Source: Sipunculus nudus
Taxonomy: Eukaryota > Annelida > Sipuncula > Golfingiida > Sipunculidae
NCBI GenBank assembly: GCA_026874595.1
Contig: CM049315.1
Location: 16,699,664-16,763,663 of the forward strand
Reading direction: 5' to 3'
DNA length: 64,000 bases
Position 1 is the stretch's first letter. Each line of letters starts with the position of its first letter. The notes under the pieces are model-generated. The model had not been told where the DNA came from. It saw only the letters and a program-made list of their open reading frames with translations, and ran no database searches. The position numbers were made by a program, and so were the translations under genes. Shown one piece after another: positions 10,726 to 24,283 of the stretch.

Positions 10726-12027
10726 TTTAGGATTTAATCTTTCTCCATAGATACATTACTTTGATTGGCAGTAATGAGCCTGACAATCCTCCATTGCTTT
10801 TTCAAATATTAAAAATCTGTTTTATTAAAACTTATCAAATGAAAGGCGCGGGTTGCTTTGCCAACCAGATGACCGAGTTGATAAGGGTGGTGATTTATAT
10901 CAATAACTTTGCTATGATTATTGCATATCCTCATTAATGGGCGAAAAGCAATTGAGGGACGAAAGGACAATGAGTTCGTTCTTAATGGCAATTGTCAGTC
11001 ATATATTAAAGAAATACTTTGTAGATGTCAGGCGATATTCATACTGGTGAGACCAAGATCACACTTAAAGTTCTTTCAGTTTCCTTCATTCAATTTAAGT
11101 TTACAACTTACAGCTTTTCCTGACAACCGAACAGTCAAGAAGTAAAAGTCCCTTTCAGAAGACAAGAAATGTTTTGCCTGGATGCGTTTACCAAGAATCA
11201 AAACCTGTTATAGTCTTCCAAAAGTAGACTGGAATTACTTGACCAACCGATAACTTTTAATTATTTTACAAATATAGTTGTGTATCCATAGTAAACTAAT
11301 TGAATTGATCTCTTCGCTGAATGCATGCCAAGAATTACCTTGGTGTATGTCTCTGCCGTCTATACGACCCTAACAAATCACGCCGTATTGAAAGTCACTT
11401 TTTGGTTTAAACGACAACACCAGTTACAGGAATACTTTCAATTGTAATGCGATAATTGGCTTTTCTGTTTCGATGCCAGTGTTGAAAGTTCATTTGCGTA
11501 GAGACTTCACAGGTATAAACGTAAGCTAATACGTGCTACTAAATACTTAGTACTTGATGTTAATACTGTTGAGAGCATGCAACTGGCCCGTTTCCTGAAG
11601 ATACTGATGTTTCTGTTGGGGGGGGGGGGGGGGGGGGGGCTACTTCCAATTCGTAGTCTAACCACATATTATTTACGACACGGCCTGATACAGTGTTTGC
11701 TATAATCGGGATGTATCTAGGTCTGCCTTCCACCAGCTGTGACGAGTCTGACAGATTAACTGGCGTTTAACAGAATGATTGCAAGTATAACCACTGTAAA
11801 CCCCTAAGCTGGCCATACAACACACCATGTTTATGTATTTTCAGTTACCAAACGCGTTTAAGAAAATAATAAAAAAATTAAATAAAGGAGGATATTGATA
11901 AGATTTTGCAAATTTCCACAACGATAATGCCGTGAAGATTAGAGGAGTCTGCCACCAGCGCTGCTGTGTAAAATACAAAGGAGATAGGAATGAGTTAGAT
12001 TTATGTCCATCTTTAATGTAAATTAAG
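10726..12027. other. No gene seen; poly-G tract at 11618-11639
   Basis: AT-rich sequence with a 22-base uninterrupted G run at 11618-11639. Small open frames at 10809-11145 overlap on opposite strands and lack protein-like features. Confidence 0.5.
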
Positions 12028-12205
12028 GAGAGAGAGAGAGAGAGAGAAAAGAGAGAGAGAAAGAGAGAGAAAATAGGAGGTAGAGAGAGCAAGCATGTTA
12101 CACATTCAACGTGCTTGGTTGTTGAATTCACACAGACACACACATGCACGCGCGCACACACACAGACATATTTAAATATATATAGAGAGTGGGGGGGGGG
12201 GGGGG
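12028..12205. repeat. Cluster of (GA)n, (CA)n and poly-G simple repeats
   Basis: (GA)n with interruptions from 12028 to 12072, CACACA/CGCGCG words at 12130-12164 and a G run around 12190-12205. The 106-codon minus frame across it is the reverse of the GA tract. Confidence 0.9.
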
Positions 12206-12265
12206 AGGAGTGAAAGAAAGAGAAAGGCTATACTCACCAAGGTCACCAAAATAAATCCGGTAAAG

Positions 12266-12334
12266 AATATACTTCCGGTTTTCTACAACGTGCCACTTCC
12301 GGCGTTCTACTACGTGCCACTACCTAGAATAGAC
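12266..12334 (+). repeat. Short tandem repeat, 24-bp unit (ACTTCCGG..TTCTAC.ACGTGCC)
   Basis: ACTTCCGGTTTTCTACAACG / TGCC is followed immediately by ACTTCCGGCGTTCTACTACG / TGCC and then a third partial start. The two complete units differ at a few positions. Confidence 0.8.
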
Positions 12335-14171
12335 CAAATGTGACAATAAACACCATGCCCCAACATTCATCTGGTAATCATTAGATAAACTACAGCAGGA
12401 TGAAAGGGTGTACAAGATATACTTATATATAAGACAATCTTTGATCATCACTTTGGTATATAAATCCTGATGCATACGATAATGCACTGTGAATTAACGC
12501 TACATGAACATTCACATCATCAGTGTATTGGTCCTGTTAAATAAAGGTCCCGTGTAGAGCTATAATCTGCTTCCTTGTTGTCACATTCTTGGTCCACGGT
12601 TGACAGTGACTGTGCTCCCCAGGCCTGTGACACTACGTCCCATTGCTCCTAAGAGACATTATTTCCTGAATCACCATGTATTCATATAAGCAAGAGACTA
12701 AATACGACTGCTTTTTCACTGCAGGTGTGAATGACTGCAATCTTTTTCCCAGCAGCGCCACAGAATCAAAGGTAACCAGGTAAATAGTGGGATGGGAGAT
12801 AATGCAGCCCACTTAAGCCTCGCGTCACTATGACGACCGTCATCCCAATTAATGACAACAGGTGCGAGCGTAAAACGGAAGCCTCTGACCCCGACACATC
12901 GATCAAAAGCGTGGGACATTGTCGTCTGTCCTTTGTGCTATGGCTTGTAACGCAAGCATTAGCAGTCTAAACAGGTAATAATTTTATCTTAATCATCCGT
13001 CTGTCATTATTATCCAGTGATTTCCTTCTTTTAAATGACTGGTTTATCACCAAATATGTAGCTCTGTTTATCAAAGGGGTGTTAAAATAAATGTTAGATA
13101 ATAATAATATCTAATTAGTTGTTAGCTTTTTCATTTAGTCTAATTCTTCTCCGAACGTTTCTGATTTTTTCGAACGATACCTAAATGACCTGGTCAAACA
13201 TGCTGTTGACTAAGGATGAAATCTGCGTGTCATTTGTTTTAAGCCGACTGGATTTCAGTATTCTGAGACAGAATGTTAAAAAGCAAGTTAATGTTTCTAA
13301 AGGTGAATCTCCGAGGTCATCGACGTTGGCGTCAGTCAACTTGTCCTCTGTCTATAGAACAATTGTCACCCTATCGAACACATGTGACCCTTTAAGCTGT
13401 CATGCAGAGTGCAATGTAGAAAGTTAGCCTCATCTATAGTACTTTTGAGATTATTTGGAAATATATCGCAGTACAGACAGTCGACCAATTAACCAGCATT
13501 GTGTTTATTACCTCACGCGTTAATCTTTTTGGTGTCAGAAGTGGGATTTCGACTCAGATTCACTTAATGTATTGCACGGAGCAAGCTTAACAATAAAAAT
13601 GAAGATAATTTCACTTGAGTGGCGTTATATACAAGCTGACATTAAAAACCAGATATGAATATGAGATAACATATTCAAGCAACCCTTTCACCGTTACTTT
13701 GTAACTCCATTGCTCCCAGGGCCAGAACAGTAATATATGATTATCACAAAAGGTGACCTGTGTGCTTGAATATAAGATTGATTCTCCAGTATAGTTCTTC
13801 CCCCTGAATGAGGATAGGCCCATGGAGAAGGAAAGTATATACTTGTACCACACAAGAGAATAAACCCAAACATGAACTTACAACTAAGCAAGGAGGTCTA
13901 ATGACCTAATAAAAGAGGAAAAGATTTGTGTTTATTTTTATTTACTTTTAAACCACTCAAATTTATTCCTTAGGCTTTGCAGATCTACTCTGGGATCTCG
14001 GTATAATGCAGTTACTAGGGGTTTGTTCCTTGGCTCCTGCATGAATAATCAAAAATGTGTTTTTTTACTAAATAATAACATGTTATGCTGGTGATATTCC
14101 TTACCAAACCCCATCCACTAGGCATTAGGCAATGCCAACAGTACGAGAAGTACCTGTTTATAACTAATAAC
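12335..14171. other. Mostly non-coding; weak hints of short exons near 12726-12772 and 12940-12973
   Basis: TTTTTCACTGCAG is followed by 47 bases and AAAG|GTAACC, and CTATGGCTTGTAACGCAAGC runs to AACAG|GTAATA, which could be a first coding exon (MACNASISSLN). Neither has independent support. The 80-codon frames at 13185-13427 (+) and 13611-13853 (-) show nothing recognisable. Confidence 0.25.
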
Positions 14172-14240
14172 CTCCTTAAGGAAAGCACTGTGTGCCTGCT
14201 CGTTCCTCTTTGGATACTTTTGGTGCCTCTTCAGAAAGAT
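14172..14240 (-). CDS. Candidate 69-bp internal exon, product unknown
   Basis: Read on the minus strand: CTATAGTCTACAG| acceptor ending at 14241, then 23 complete codons, then GAG|GTTATT. The peptide contains FLKRHQKYPKRNEQAHSAF, rich in K, R, H and E and less AT-biased than its flanks. The donor (GTTATT) is weak. The exon is in phase at both ends. No family recognised; could be chance. Confidence 0.3.
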
Positions 14241-16620
14241 CTGTAGACTATAGAAGTTTAAAATATCAATAGATATTTTCCTCCTGGAAACAAAAGTAAT
14301 ACCGGTAATGCTGAACTTAAATTTATTATAAATAAAACAGCACATTTGAGGGGCTTAATTATCCTGCATCTCAGATCATCAGAGTGAAATTTCATTTTTG
14401 CAAATATCAATAAATTTATAATTGTACGTATATAAAGATGTCTTACTTTGGGAATCTGACAGATTTCACAAGTGTTGTGGTCCAGATGTAAACCGCCGGA
14501 GTGTTATACAAAAAAATACCTTAATGGCCTACTATTTAACCGCCAAACATGGTTTGCAAATTGTCCACACAGGCCAGCCGTACTAAAAACCTACCCGTCT
14601 CGAGAATTTCCGACACCGCATTTCAGTGAACACATGTAACGGTTACGACGTTCTCTCGTCCATCTGGTTCATACAGTGGGTATCGACTACTTGCTTCCAT
14701 ACACTTTGACGAGCGCCAGCCCGTTTATGCTGTTTCACTGTATTCCCCGCTGTTAAAATAATGTAGCCGCATTCAGCTAGATCCCGCGGGATCTGAAATC
14801 AATCGGGACATCTCTGTCATATAGATGCGGACAATGGTTTATACATGCCCCGGATATACAAGGTTGTAATCACGCAGTCAAATGCTGTTTACTGAAAGGG
14901 ACAGCCTGCTTCTTTTACTTTCTGCTCCGGGACGTTTACTGAAGGCAGCCTGCCAGGAAATAACGGGAGCCAGCCTCACGTCGACCTTGGCGTAATTGTT
15001 TTACATTGTCCTTGACAAGTAAATAATCGTGTACCTCTTGTCCCGCGGGGTAAAGCCTCAGCGGGACATCAGGCTTTATTTGTAGCAATGATTTACACAA
15101 CTTTTACACGCCTAGGCGGCGAATTTATAATTCTATGCTTACTGTTAAAGACAATATTTAGAGAATTCTTTAGGAAGGTATCAACACACAAACACAGACA
15201 TTGATCAGAATAAGTTATCACACTAAAACTCGTTCCATACGTCGTCCATTTTTCCTTGATTTCCTCAATTTGCGGCTGTATATATACCATGATCTATAAT
15301 TGGTCTTTTTCTGGACTCCATAAACGCGTTTCACAGGATCTTAATACTCCCTCAAACCCCTAACATACATGTGCAGTCACTGTGAGGTTGGACCTTAAAT
15401 CGGTTAATCGATCAAGATTACGTAGAATGGAATCTTTTTCCGTATGTCCACTAGGAGAATACAATTTTCATGCTAGAGTCTAATGGGTTTTTATACTATT
15501 ACCGGAGGCAGAAGCGAACTCCAGGTAATTTAGCAACGTGTAGCTCCTGTTCTCTGCTGCACACTTCCGTCTAGTCCACCACAAGCACGGCCGCGTTTTA
15601 ACAAATTGATGTACATTTAATTGTTCTCAGCCACTAAGCCGGCATTGATACAGCAATCCATACTTCAGATTACATCTATATCTCCGGTCGTCTCAATTTA
15701 TTCGGTCAATGAATTGGTTAAACAAATGAAAACTGGTGAAAGAACAGACCAATGGGCAAGTTCAACCATCAGCGGTGGTTGATATATACTAACGAATTAT
15801 AATAGATAAATTGTGGAGCATGTCCCCTGTATGTCTGTATAGTCACAACAAAGTTTTAGGGAAATTTAAATTACATTGTTATTTTTAAACCAATGGTCGT
15901 TTTATCAACGCACCTGTCAATAATTCAAAATGTGCTCTGCTTAACTGCGGCAGAACAGCCACCAGTGTGTCAATTAACCTACCTTCAAATTGTTGCTATA
16001 GTTCGTCAGTATGCTCAGTGGTTCATCAGTTGTATTGTCTTACTTAACCAGGTGTAACCGTCAAAAACCCTACATTTCCAGGATCATAAATCCAGTTACA
16101 GGTATTTTATGCCATGAACTACCCCTTAGTAGTTTGAGCTTCTTCATATTAAATGTTCCTCCTGTTTGACCAGTTCCTCTCTGATCTAGCGCATAAGCAA
16201 AAACGCCAAGGCCGTAACTATGGGGTCACAACACAGATGTCCTAGCGACCACACGTACCAGATGCTCATCCCAGAGGCCTGATACCTGGGCGACTGTCCA
16301 CTTGTCATATGTTTGTTCTTAATAAACCGATACCACGCCTAGCGTAATTCCCCGGGAACGATCGTTGCATTAACAATGTTCCTCACTAGACAAGCCCCGT
16401 GTATCTCCGCCTCGCATCGATTTTTTTATGGAAAAGTACACCAACAATAAAAGGTTTATATTGAGCATGGATATTTGCTGATGTGGACCCTGCTGACTTG
16501 AAGAGCGCAATGACATATTATTACTGAACACGCTGGAGGGTTCATCAACTTCTATAGTCGGCCTCGACGAACAGGGCGACTATCATGTGTTCATACACGT
16601 GTGTTTGTGTGTTTTAATCA
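14241..16620. other. No gene recognised
   Basis: Relatively GC-balanced between about 14560 and 15070 and again 15500-16600, but no open frame with splice context stood out on either strand. No repeat family recognised. Confidence 0.4.
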
Positions 16621-16815
16621 GGGTGGGATCCAGGGATTTGGAAAAGGCGGGAGTCCAACCCAGGAAGACTGATGAGAGAACAATTACAGAAGTGTCCAGA
16701 AAAGGGGTGGGTTGAGGTCATAAAAATTAATTTGAAGTCCTTGAAAGGGTTGAGGCGGCTGAAAATGGAGGGGTTCAGATCGCCCAGACCACTCCCCCTC
16801 TACTGTCTATTATCT
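16621..16815 (-). repeat. GGATCC-ended C-rich dispersed repeat, inverted copy
   Basis: Starts GGTGGGATCCAGGGATTTGG and contains GGGAGTCCAACCCAGGA, the reverse complement of the 'CCTGGGTTGGAC' arm of the 4925-5125 copy. The 61-codon frame across it is spurious. Confidence 0.65.
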
Positions 16816-17459
16816 GCCGTTCCAGACGGTTTGACCTGGTATTTTACAATCCAGTAGTTATAGTATCTATGATACTTCCAGTTTTCTAGGTAGACAGGTG
16901 GAGAAATTAGAGCAGATATCAAGGTTTGGAGATAACTCCTTCTGTATAAGGGGTATGCGACTCAACGGGTCACCAGGGTCAGTGACCTTTTCCACGTACA
17001 TACGCTCTAGGAGTAACGGTCATCTGCTGTGCTCGGGCCCAGTGAGCCAGCGTTGTAGCTAGAATTCATTATGTGGAACTAGATACATGTCACAGACTTA
17101 AAAGGAAGCGGATATAAAGATGCTTTATATATTATTTGTGTTTTTTTTTACTTTTATAATTTCTCATACAACAAATACGATATTTTCGACATAAACAACC
17201 CAAACACTTAGTGTCACTCTCCACCAACAAATGTCTCTAGTCCCGAAGAAAAGATTAATTATGCCGACGTATTCGTTACCTTATTATGGTGCCTCTGCTC
17301 CCAGGTCACATATCTTGCTATTATATTATAGTTTCGTAATATGGCTCAAATATTGTTTTGATGTACAGCAAAGCACAAAGGTTCATTTACGTGTTCTTCT
17401 TATATGAAAGGGCTTTTGTTAATTTTGTACTTAAACCCTATGTGAAATAAGCATCACAT

Positions 17460-17492
<33 letters not shown>

Positions 17493-20400
17493 CGACAAAG
17501 AGATACATGTGAACAGAAACCAAAGCGGTCTATGGATGTGTAAAATTAGGTTTTAAACGAAAGCAATGAAAAAAAAATATCGTGAAACATTATGTTAGAG
17601 TTAGGTTATATACGCGCACGCTTACCTCTCTTTCCAATGGAGAAGATTTAAAACTTAAAAAGTTTACTGACAAACTTGAAATAAAGAATCTCTATGGCAA
17701 CAGTGGCGTCAGCGTTCAGTTCGTAAATATGTCAATACGATGTATTTAGGCTTTGTTAGATGTCTCTGTGATCGTTTCAATTTTTTAAATCCAACAATAC
17801 AGACAATGCAGCGTGCACTGTTAGGGGTTTGACATGTTTATGTCCCGGTTAACCGACGCTGCCGTCAAGCTGACAGGTATCGGTACCTTAACGAACAATA
17901 ACGCATCCAATAATTGTACCATTTTAAAGCCCTGACAATATGTCTATTTTAGCATAATTTCTGTAAACATCAGTCCCTTCAAATTGTGAAAAAAAAAACA
18001 CATGGGACGAGCTTTAATGTTATTACATTACAGTCCTATTTTTGTTTCATAAAAATTAAAAAACAACGAATGTCATCGCTAGAAAGACAGTTCATATCTG
18101 CTAAAACATTTTTTATACAAATACAAACATATATAAGCCCCTATATATATATGTGTGTGTGTGTGTACCTATTTATAATTATATACATTGTATATTAAAA
18201 TTTATTTGTATACAGTATATATTTATATTCATCATATAGTTTATCATATATATCTACATTATTTTTTATTTTATTTCTATAAAGTATACTATTTTTAAAT
18301 TCAAAATTAATTTAATAATGCCTGTGGTGCAGTTAAACACACTAGTTTCGGAATTATCTTAATTATCTAAATTATTAGTTAAATATATATAATAAAGCAA
18401 TAAAGAATGTATGAAGACACACACCACCAACTGTGAGTGTTTATTTATTGTTTATTTTTAACTGTTTAATCATTGGAAATAATTTTTATAACAAATATGA
18501 ATCATACATACCTAGATAACTTACTTATATTTCTTAAATGGACAGTATATTCTGATATAGGTTTTTTCTTCAACTGAAAACTGGAGAAATGCCCAACACG
18601 CCTTATATCAATAATTCAGACGATTTATTGGGTGATATCTATTGGGGCACAAAAGGCTCAGGCAGGAAAGATCGCCTTCTCCCGATCAGATTTATTCAGA
18701 GATCCCTTTCTTAGGTCAAGGAGAATGACCAGTGAAGGATACAGTTGCCTTAGCAGTTTTGTGGTCAAACAGGACTCTTATGTGACAATGTGACGGTCAT
18801 TTGTCCACTTGAAGGGTCATCTAATCATGAGAGCGCAAACACAAGTACCTGTAAACCGGCCGGCACACACCGCGGCTCGCCCGTCACAAACATAGCTCAC
18901 AGGATACTTATTCTCTCAAGACACAAGGATACACACATAACGTTGATACTCAGACATTTAATCTCACTCACAGACATTAAGAGTTTGGTATTCCTTATTA
19001 TGTGGATGATCAGCGACCTAAGATGTTGACAGAAGTCCTTCAATATGGGATAAGTATAGAACACGTTTGACCCCTGAACTTCTGAGGATCTTGTTAGGGA
19101 ACTGAATTATCAATGGACGGGGATTAGGAATTCTTTATCAGATGCCGTTTGTTGTATTCTAAAAAAAGCGGAGACCATGGCTTAGGTTTATACTGATCAC
19201 CGAGAGAGAGACGTACTGAATAAGAGAGACCTTTTAACGATTTACTATTATGATAGGGGAGAGAGAGAGCGAGAGCGAGAGAGGGTGGGGGATAAATTGA
19301 TATTGATGCAGGTAATGGAATAATACACATACAATGGCATTAGAGAGAGACAGACAGAGAGAAACAACAGTTGATTGTTACATAAAAGTCTGTGAAATTC
19401 AAATAATGTAAAAAAATAACTACATAAATTTGAATAATCTCTGTTTGTTGTTATTCTTATCTTCATCTGCCCTTATTCAGATCTGTTGGTCTTATGCATG
19501 TTATATGTAACATATGGTATATGTTTTGCATTTATTATATGTTTGTCTGTACGTTTAACTGCACAATATCTTCAAACGTTTTCAACGAATTTCAAATAAA
19601 ATATTGTCCATGGGTCAAGGGATAGGTTTTCAGGTTTGGAACTGATTGGGGGACCTCGAGCCGTCGGCGGTGGCATAAGTAAGCTGCCGCTCTCTCTGTA
19701 CAGCATAGTTGTATTTCTTTGTTTAGCTAATTAGAGACTTTCTACACTTAAAAAAATATTACAGCTAAAGCTAACTCTATATTTTCCCGCCTTACACTTC
19801 AAAAATATCTGTCTTATCGGGACACTCGTTGGTTTTTAGCCACGGGTATACAAAAGGACAGTATTCGGGCAGGGTCAGGTCAGCTGCACTTGTGTGGTGC
19901 GATGGCATCATGTGCAAAAACGAAGCTATGCATTTTAAGCACGGGTACAGCCATCCCTTAAATATTCCACCTTTAAAGCGATAATGCAACATTGATTCAA
20001 GAAATAGAGGAAAATACAAGGTATACAGATTTTGCCCGCACGAGAATAAAGTTTACGACCGGAAGTCAACCCCTGGCTTGTGGACGATCTATGATAAACT
20101 GAACTTTCAGGTTAAATTACAACCGGAACTTGGCCATAATTGACGTTCAGAAACATACGTGGCCCTTATTATACACATTATTACGCCAAATGTATGTATT
20201 CATTGTGAAAATGTGAAAACTGTCATATTTTCTTTGACGAGTCAGTAAAAATTTGGCAAGCCAGTGGATTTCCGGCGAACTATACCATAATCGGTGGTGT
20301 ATCATTGGACCATACGTTCATCCGAGGCCTGATCGGCAAAGGCTGGCCGAGGTGTTCCGAATGCTTATCGGGAAACTACCCATGCCCTTTCTCTTATTAT

Positions 20401-21504
20401 CGGTCCATGTCGTGATGAGACAATTAAGATATCCAGGGCTGTGTCCCGTCACTCAAGTCACGTTTCACGGTCAAGGTGCCTGGACGAATACACATTGACG
20501 CGAGAACTTATGCCAAATTTATGTGTGGGGGGAAACCCCCTTTACTCTTATCTCTCAGGTTAAGGTATAAGTCGGATAAGGAATGCTCGAAAATATTCCC
20601 CCAAGAAGAGACAGAAACAGGTTCGTGCTTAAGTGACATCTAGTGGTCATTATCTGAACAATAAGATATGTGGTATCTGCAGAATATCACGACTGCACGT
20701 GATCTGGCATTCCACTGAATAGGGCCTGGTTCAAATACTGCCGCCTGCAAATGATACAGTTCGCCAACAGCGCTTAATTTGATTTAGTTAAAAATTAAAA
20801 GAAAAAAAGTAAAAAATGTAGGTTGATTTAATTATTGCACCCTATATTTTACTAATTTAAGGTTTCATGGGTAATTAAAAAATTATCACTGGGAAACAAA
20901 AGTGAATTCGGAAAGATTAGCTTGCCGGTAGTTTCCAGAAAGCATTATTACTAGAGATTCCCTTTTTTTAGAGAAAGAACAAAACGGGGAGGAAAATTAG
21001 ACCTTATATCCTACACAAATAATTCCAATTTGGTGTCAAATGCACTTCCAAGAATTGTGACTCGACGTCTGCTCAGACCCGTGCAGTTTACAACTGGCAT
21101 CAAGGCATAAAGAGTGTCGGAGGAATATTGTTCCACTGAGGACGGTTAACTAGTAACGCTATTGCCACTGAAGAACCCATTAGCCGTAAGGTTGTACATA
21201 AAATCAACCATTACTCTTTATATGATGCATTAGAAGCCTCATTTCTGAACTGCTAATTAACTCATTAATTTAATTATTTATACATTACTTGTAACAATAA
21301 ATCAGACGAAAGAGAAATATCTATCGTCATAGCTAAGGCGTATTGTACCCAAGGCAACCGGTCAATAAGCCGGGGCTGCGTTGGCAATGCCAAGACACGA
21401 GCGAATTATTACTATTTATCTTTCCATATTATTTATTCACAATATTTTTATATTTAAATGTTTTTGCATTTACGGTAGTTTTTATATGCCGTCTATGGCG
21501 GGAC
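16816..21504. other. Gene-free stretch with scattered simple repeats
   Basis: (GA)n at 17460-17493, TG/TA repeat at 18146-18168, GAGA/GACAGA patches at 19200-19370, and a repeat segment near 19540-19695 resembling the one at 680-900. The frame at 20253-20498 (+) has mixed composition but no splice context or recognisable motif. I see no supportable gene here. Confidence 0.5.
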
Positions 21505-22006
21505 TTGTTATAGTAAACCCACGGTCGGTCCGTCCGTCATTCATACCGTCCGTCCGGTCGTTCACTTTAAATTTCGCCGCGAGCTTTGATGGATTTTCAC
21601 GAAACTCACTGCAACTACTTACCAATAGATTATCTCGCCCGAGTTCAATTTAGACAAAATCCATATTTAATGAAGTCAGAGGTCACTATAGGCTACTTTG
21701 TGGTTTCGCCGCGATAACTAACCATTTTGACAAATCTATAAAAATATTAATCAATATTAAATCTCTCCCATGTTCGATTTCCAGCAACATTCATATACAT
21801 GTATATTTAATAAGATCAGAGGTCACCAAACTTTGGTGGCGCCGTGATGACTTACCAAAAATCAGATGGATTTTTATCAAACTTATTATGAATTTTAAAC
21901 AATACAGTTTCTCATCTGAATAACATTCTCAGCCAAACTCACGCGTATTTAATGAAGTCAGAGGTCACAAGATATGCGACGGGCGTATTATGCAGCATCT
22001 TGTTGC
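21505..22006 (-). repeat. 'GACCTCTGACCT' dispersed repeat, inverted copy with three internal units
   Basis: The reverse complement begins ACAAGATGCTGCATAATACG / CCCGTCGC and ends ACGGACGGACCGACCGTGGG, matching both ends of the 10022-10725 copy. The module AGTCAGAGGTCAC occurs near 21668, 21812 and 21953, about 141-144 bp apart, giving an internal tandem structure. The 90-codon frame at 21381-21653 overlaps it by chance. Confidence 0.8.
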
Positions 22007-22500
22007 ACTTATTAGTGTGATGGCAGTAGTGAAATTCATTATCGTATAGTCTGTTCCACCATGGGGTGTCCATTGAAATTAGGGAATATTTTCATATATT
22101 TTCATATCAGCTCCAAAGAGTGAGCTGCAATGAAGTATAAGCCTAACTGATTGGAATGAAACAAATATTTAACATTTAACCTTGTAAAATATTTTATTAA
22201 AACATGTAACCTTGTAAAAATATTTAAGTTATTCATTAAAATCTTCTATCATGTGAGAAAACATGTTTTACAACGTCTTAACACCATTGATAAAAGTTTA
22301 TGGTCACTGGTCATGCGCACAGCTACTACATTAAAAAGCTGTTGATAAATTATTTAGTATCATAAACATTCTAAAATATGTGACAATGAAAGTGAGGCTG
22401 GAAACACATAACAGACGCCATGTCACTTGACCACAAGATTCCGAAGAACCTGAAGGTTTCTAATTTTAAAAGGTATCTACCTGTGGAACAGACTATTGTA
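22007..22500. other. AT-rich; nothing recognised
   Basis: No exon, RNA gene or repeat family identified. A short local duplication (AACCTTGTAAAA.TATTT.A) occurs near 22178 and 22207. Confidence 0.4.
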
Positions 22501-22521
22501 CTAGTAGTAGTAGAAGTGGTA

Positions 22522-22556
<35 letters not shown>

Positions 22557-22574
22557 TGTTGTTGTTGTTGTTGT
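22501..22574. repeat. (GTA)n/(GTT)n trinucleotide microsatellite
   Basis: GTA repeats with AGAAGTGGT interruptions, switching to GTT repeats from about 22555. Confidence 0.95.
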
Positions 22575-24283
22575 ATAATTGTAGCAGTAGTTATAGTGGT
22601 AGTATAGTGTTTGTTGGGATAATGGTTAAGGACTCGTGACCGCAAGGCTGTGAGTAAAGTGTCATTTAACCTGGCTCTGGGTTCTGTCTAATGGTATAAA
22701 ACGTATCGATAAATAGTCTTTCTTATATTAAAACACATTAAAATATAGTAAACTATTAAGTTATTATGAAATAGCAATATCCCCTAAAACTGTATGGTTT
22801 GCCCATGTGTTTACCATGACTTGTTCCATGTAAGAATTAAATATTAGATAGACTAAATTAGATCATATTATATATATATAATTGTTCTTTCTAGGCTGTT
22901 TGCTTACAATCGTTTGATTTCTTAGACATAATATATATATATAAATATATCATTTCCCAGCATAAAATATATAAGGTATCAATATATTTATCAACTTGAA
23001 ATGTGCTCACCTCATGAAAAATTTTGTATAAATGTATATATGCTATTCTGATTTTAAAACTTAAAGAAAATATGTACCTGTAAACAGGTTGTTCTCGTTT
23101 GCCGATATGTTAAGTTTACTTGCATCCGCAACAGTGTCCACGATCTGTGTTCAGTTTACTGTTTCTGAAGATAGTGCCAACCCCAATACGGCCTGCAGCA
23201 AATGTTTATACAGACAGACAGTTATATTTATATTAGGGATGGATCGATTTTAAACAGACCTGTCATATTCAGAGGAATAAACCCCTGTATACGATGACGG
23301 GAATGTAAATTGATCCGTATAATGGAATAAATGCGTGATTCTATATTCTGGCTCCGTGTACGTAAATGCCATTAACGTTTGTACAGGCCTGGCTGGGACT
23401 ATTTCTGGGTATTCCATCCAGTGTACAAATCCCAAGTGGGCCAAAGTCGTGCAGCCGGTACAATTACGTCTCCTAGAATGCTGATTTAATTATTAATACT
23501 GAGAGATGTTATAGCTGTAGAAATATAACGGGTATTGCCTCCCAGGGACGATCATTTGAAGCAATCAGGAGAAATCTGGACACAAGTCTTTTTAAGATAT
23601 GAACACGGATCCGATGCGATATAAATTTTTAAGGTCATTTTAAAATATGATTTAGTATCAACTAAAAGTGTCTTCAGACATTTGATTTCCAAACCATACA
23701 AGTTCCGCTATAATCCGCAACGCAACATAAAGGTCTCAAGGGGCAGATTCAGTTTGTGGGGGGGGGGGATGGGTTCCCCTTTTTCGACCTAGAAAATATG
23801 GAAAAAGAATAATTAACGAGTTTAAATCCGAAAACAAACAGCGCCGAAACTATACAGCTAGCAATAATATATGAGACCCCTACTCTAAAATACACTCTAA
23901 TTCCCTTGGTTCGAATATCTTAACTATACATTTTATGATTTTCAGATTGTACTACCAGCCCCCGGAATATATCACCTGAAACCCAGAGGATTTAGTAACA
24001 GCGTGCCATGGAATTCTACTCGGTCAATGACATATATGATTGTAAGGTAAATCAAAATGTTAAGGTTGTTTACATTTGAAGCCTTATAATAAGGCTTATA
24101 GTGTCTAGTATGGGAAAATATGCAGCAGTGCACCAGACAGCTCTGCCGAAATAATCGTAACTGTGAGTTCTCATCTGACCCTGCCATGTCAAGGCCTTAC
24201 ACTCTTTACAGAGGTCACCTTACATTCGCTCTAATTCATTACACTTGTTACACAGTCTTTAAAGGCTTCTGCTGTCTTTTTAG
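22575..24283. other. No supportable gene; partial GGATCC-family remnant near 23740-23800
   Basis: A G-rich segment GGCAGATTCAGTTTGTGGGG with GGTTCCCCTTTTTCGACC resembles one end of the C-rich dispersed repeat. The minus frame 23250-23444 is unusually rich in aromatic residues, but I found no splice context and cannot call it a gene. Confidence 0.35.

Noticed and set aside
11841-12161. 106-codon minus frame with a serine/leucine-rich hydrophobic run
   Set aside because: Reverse of a (GA)n tract; no splice or start context.
23250-23444. Aromatic-rich 64-codon minus frame
   Set aside because: A second frame over the same bases looks equally protein-like; no splice sites or family match, so no call made.
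23880-23900. GGTTCGAAT-like B box suggesting a tRNA gene
   Set aside because: No matching A box or cloverleaf arms nearby; the flanks are AT-rich and unstructured.
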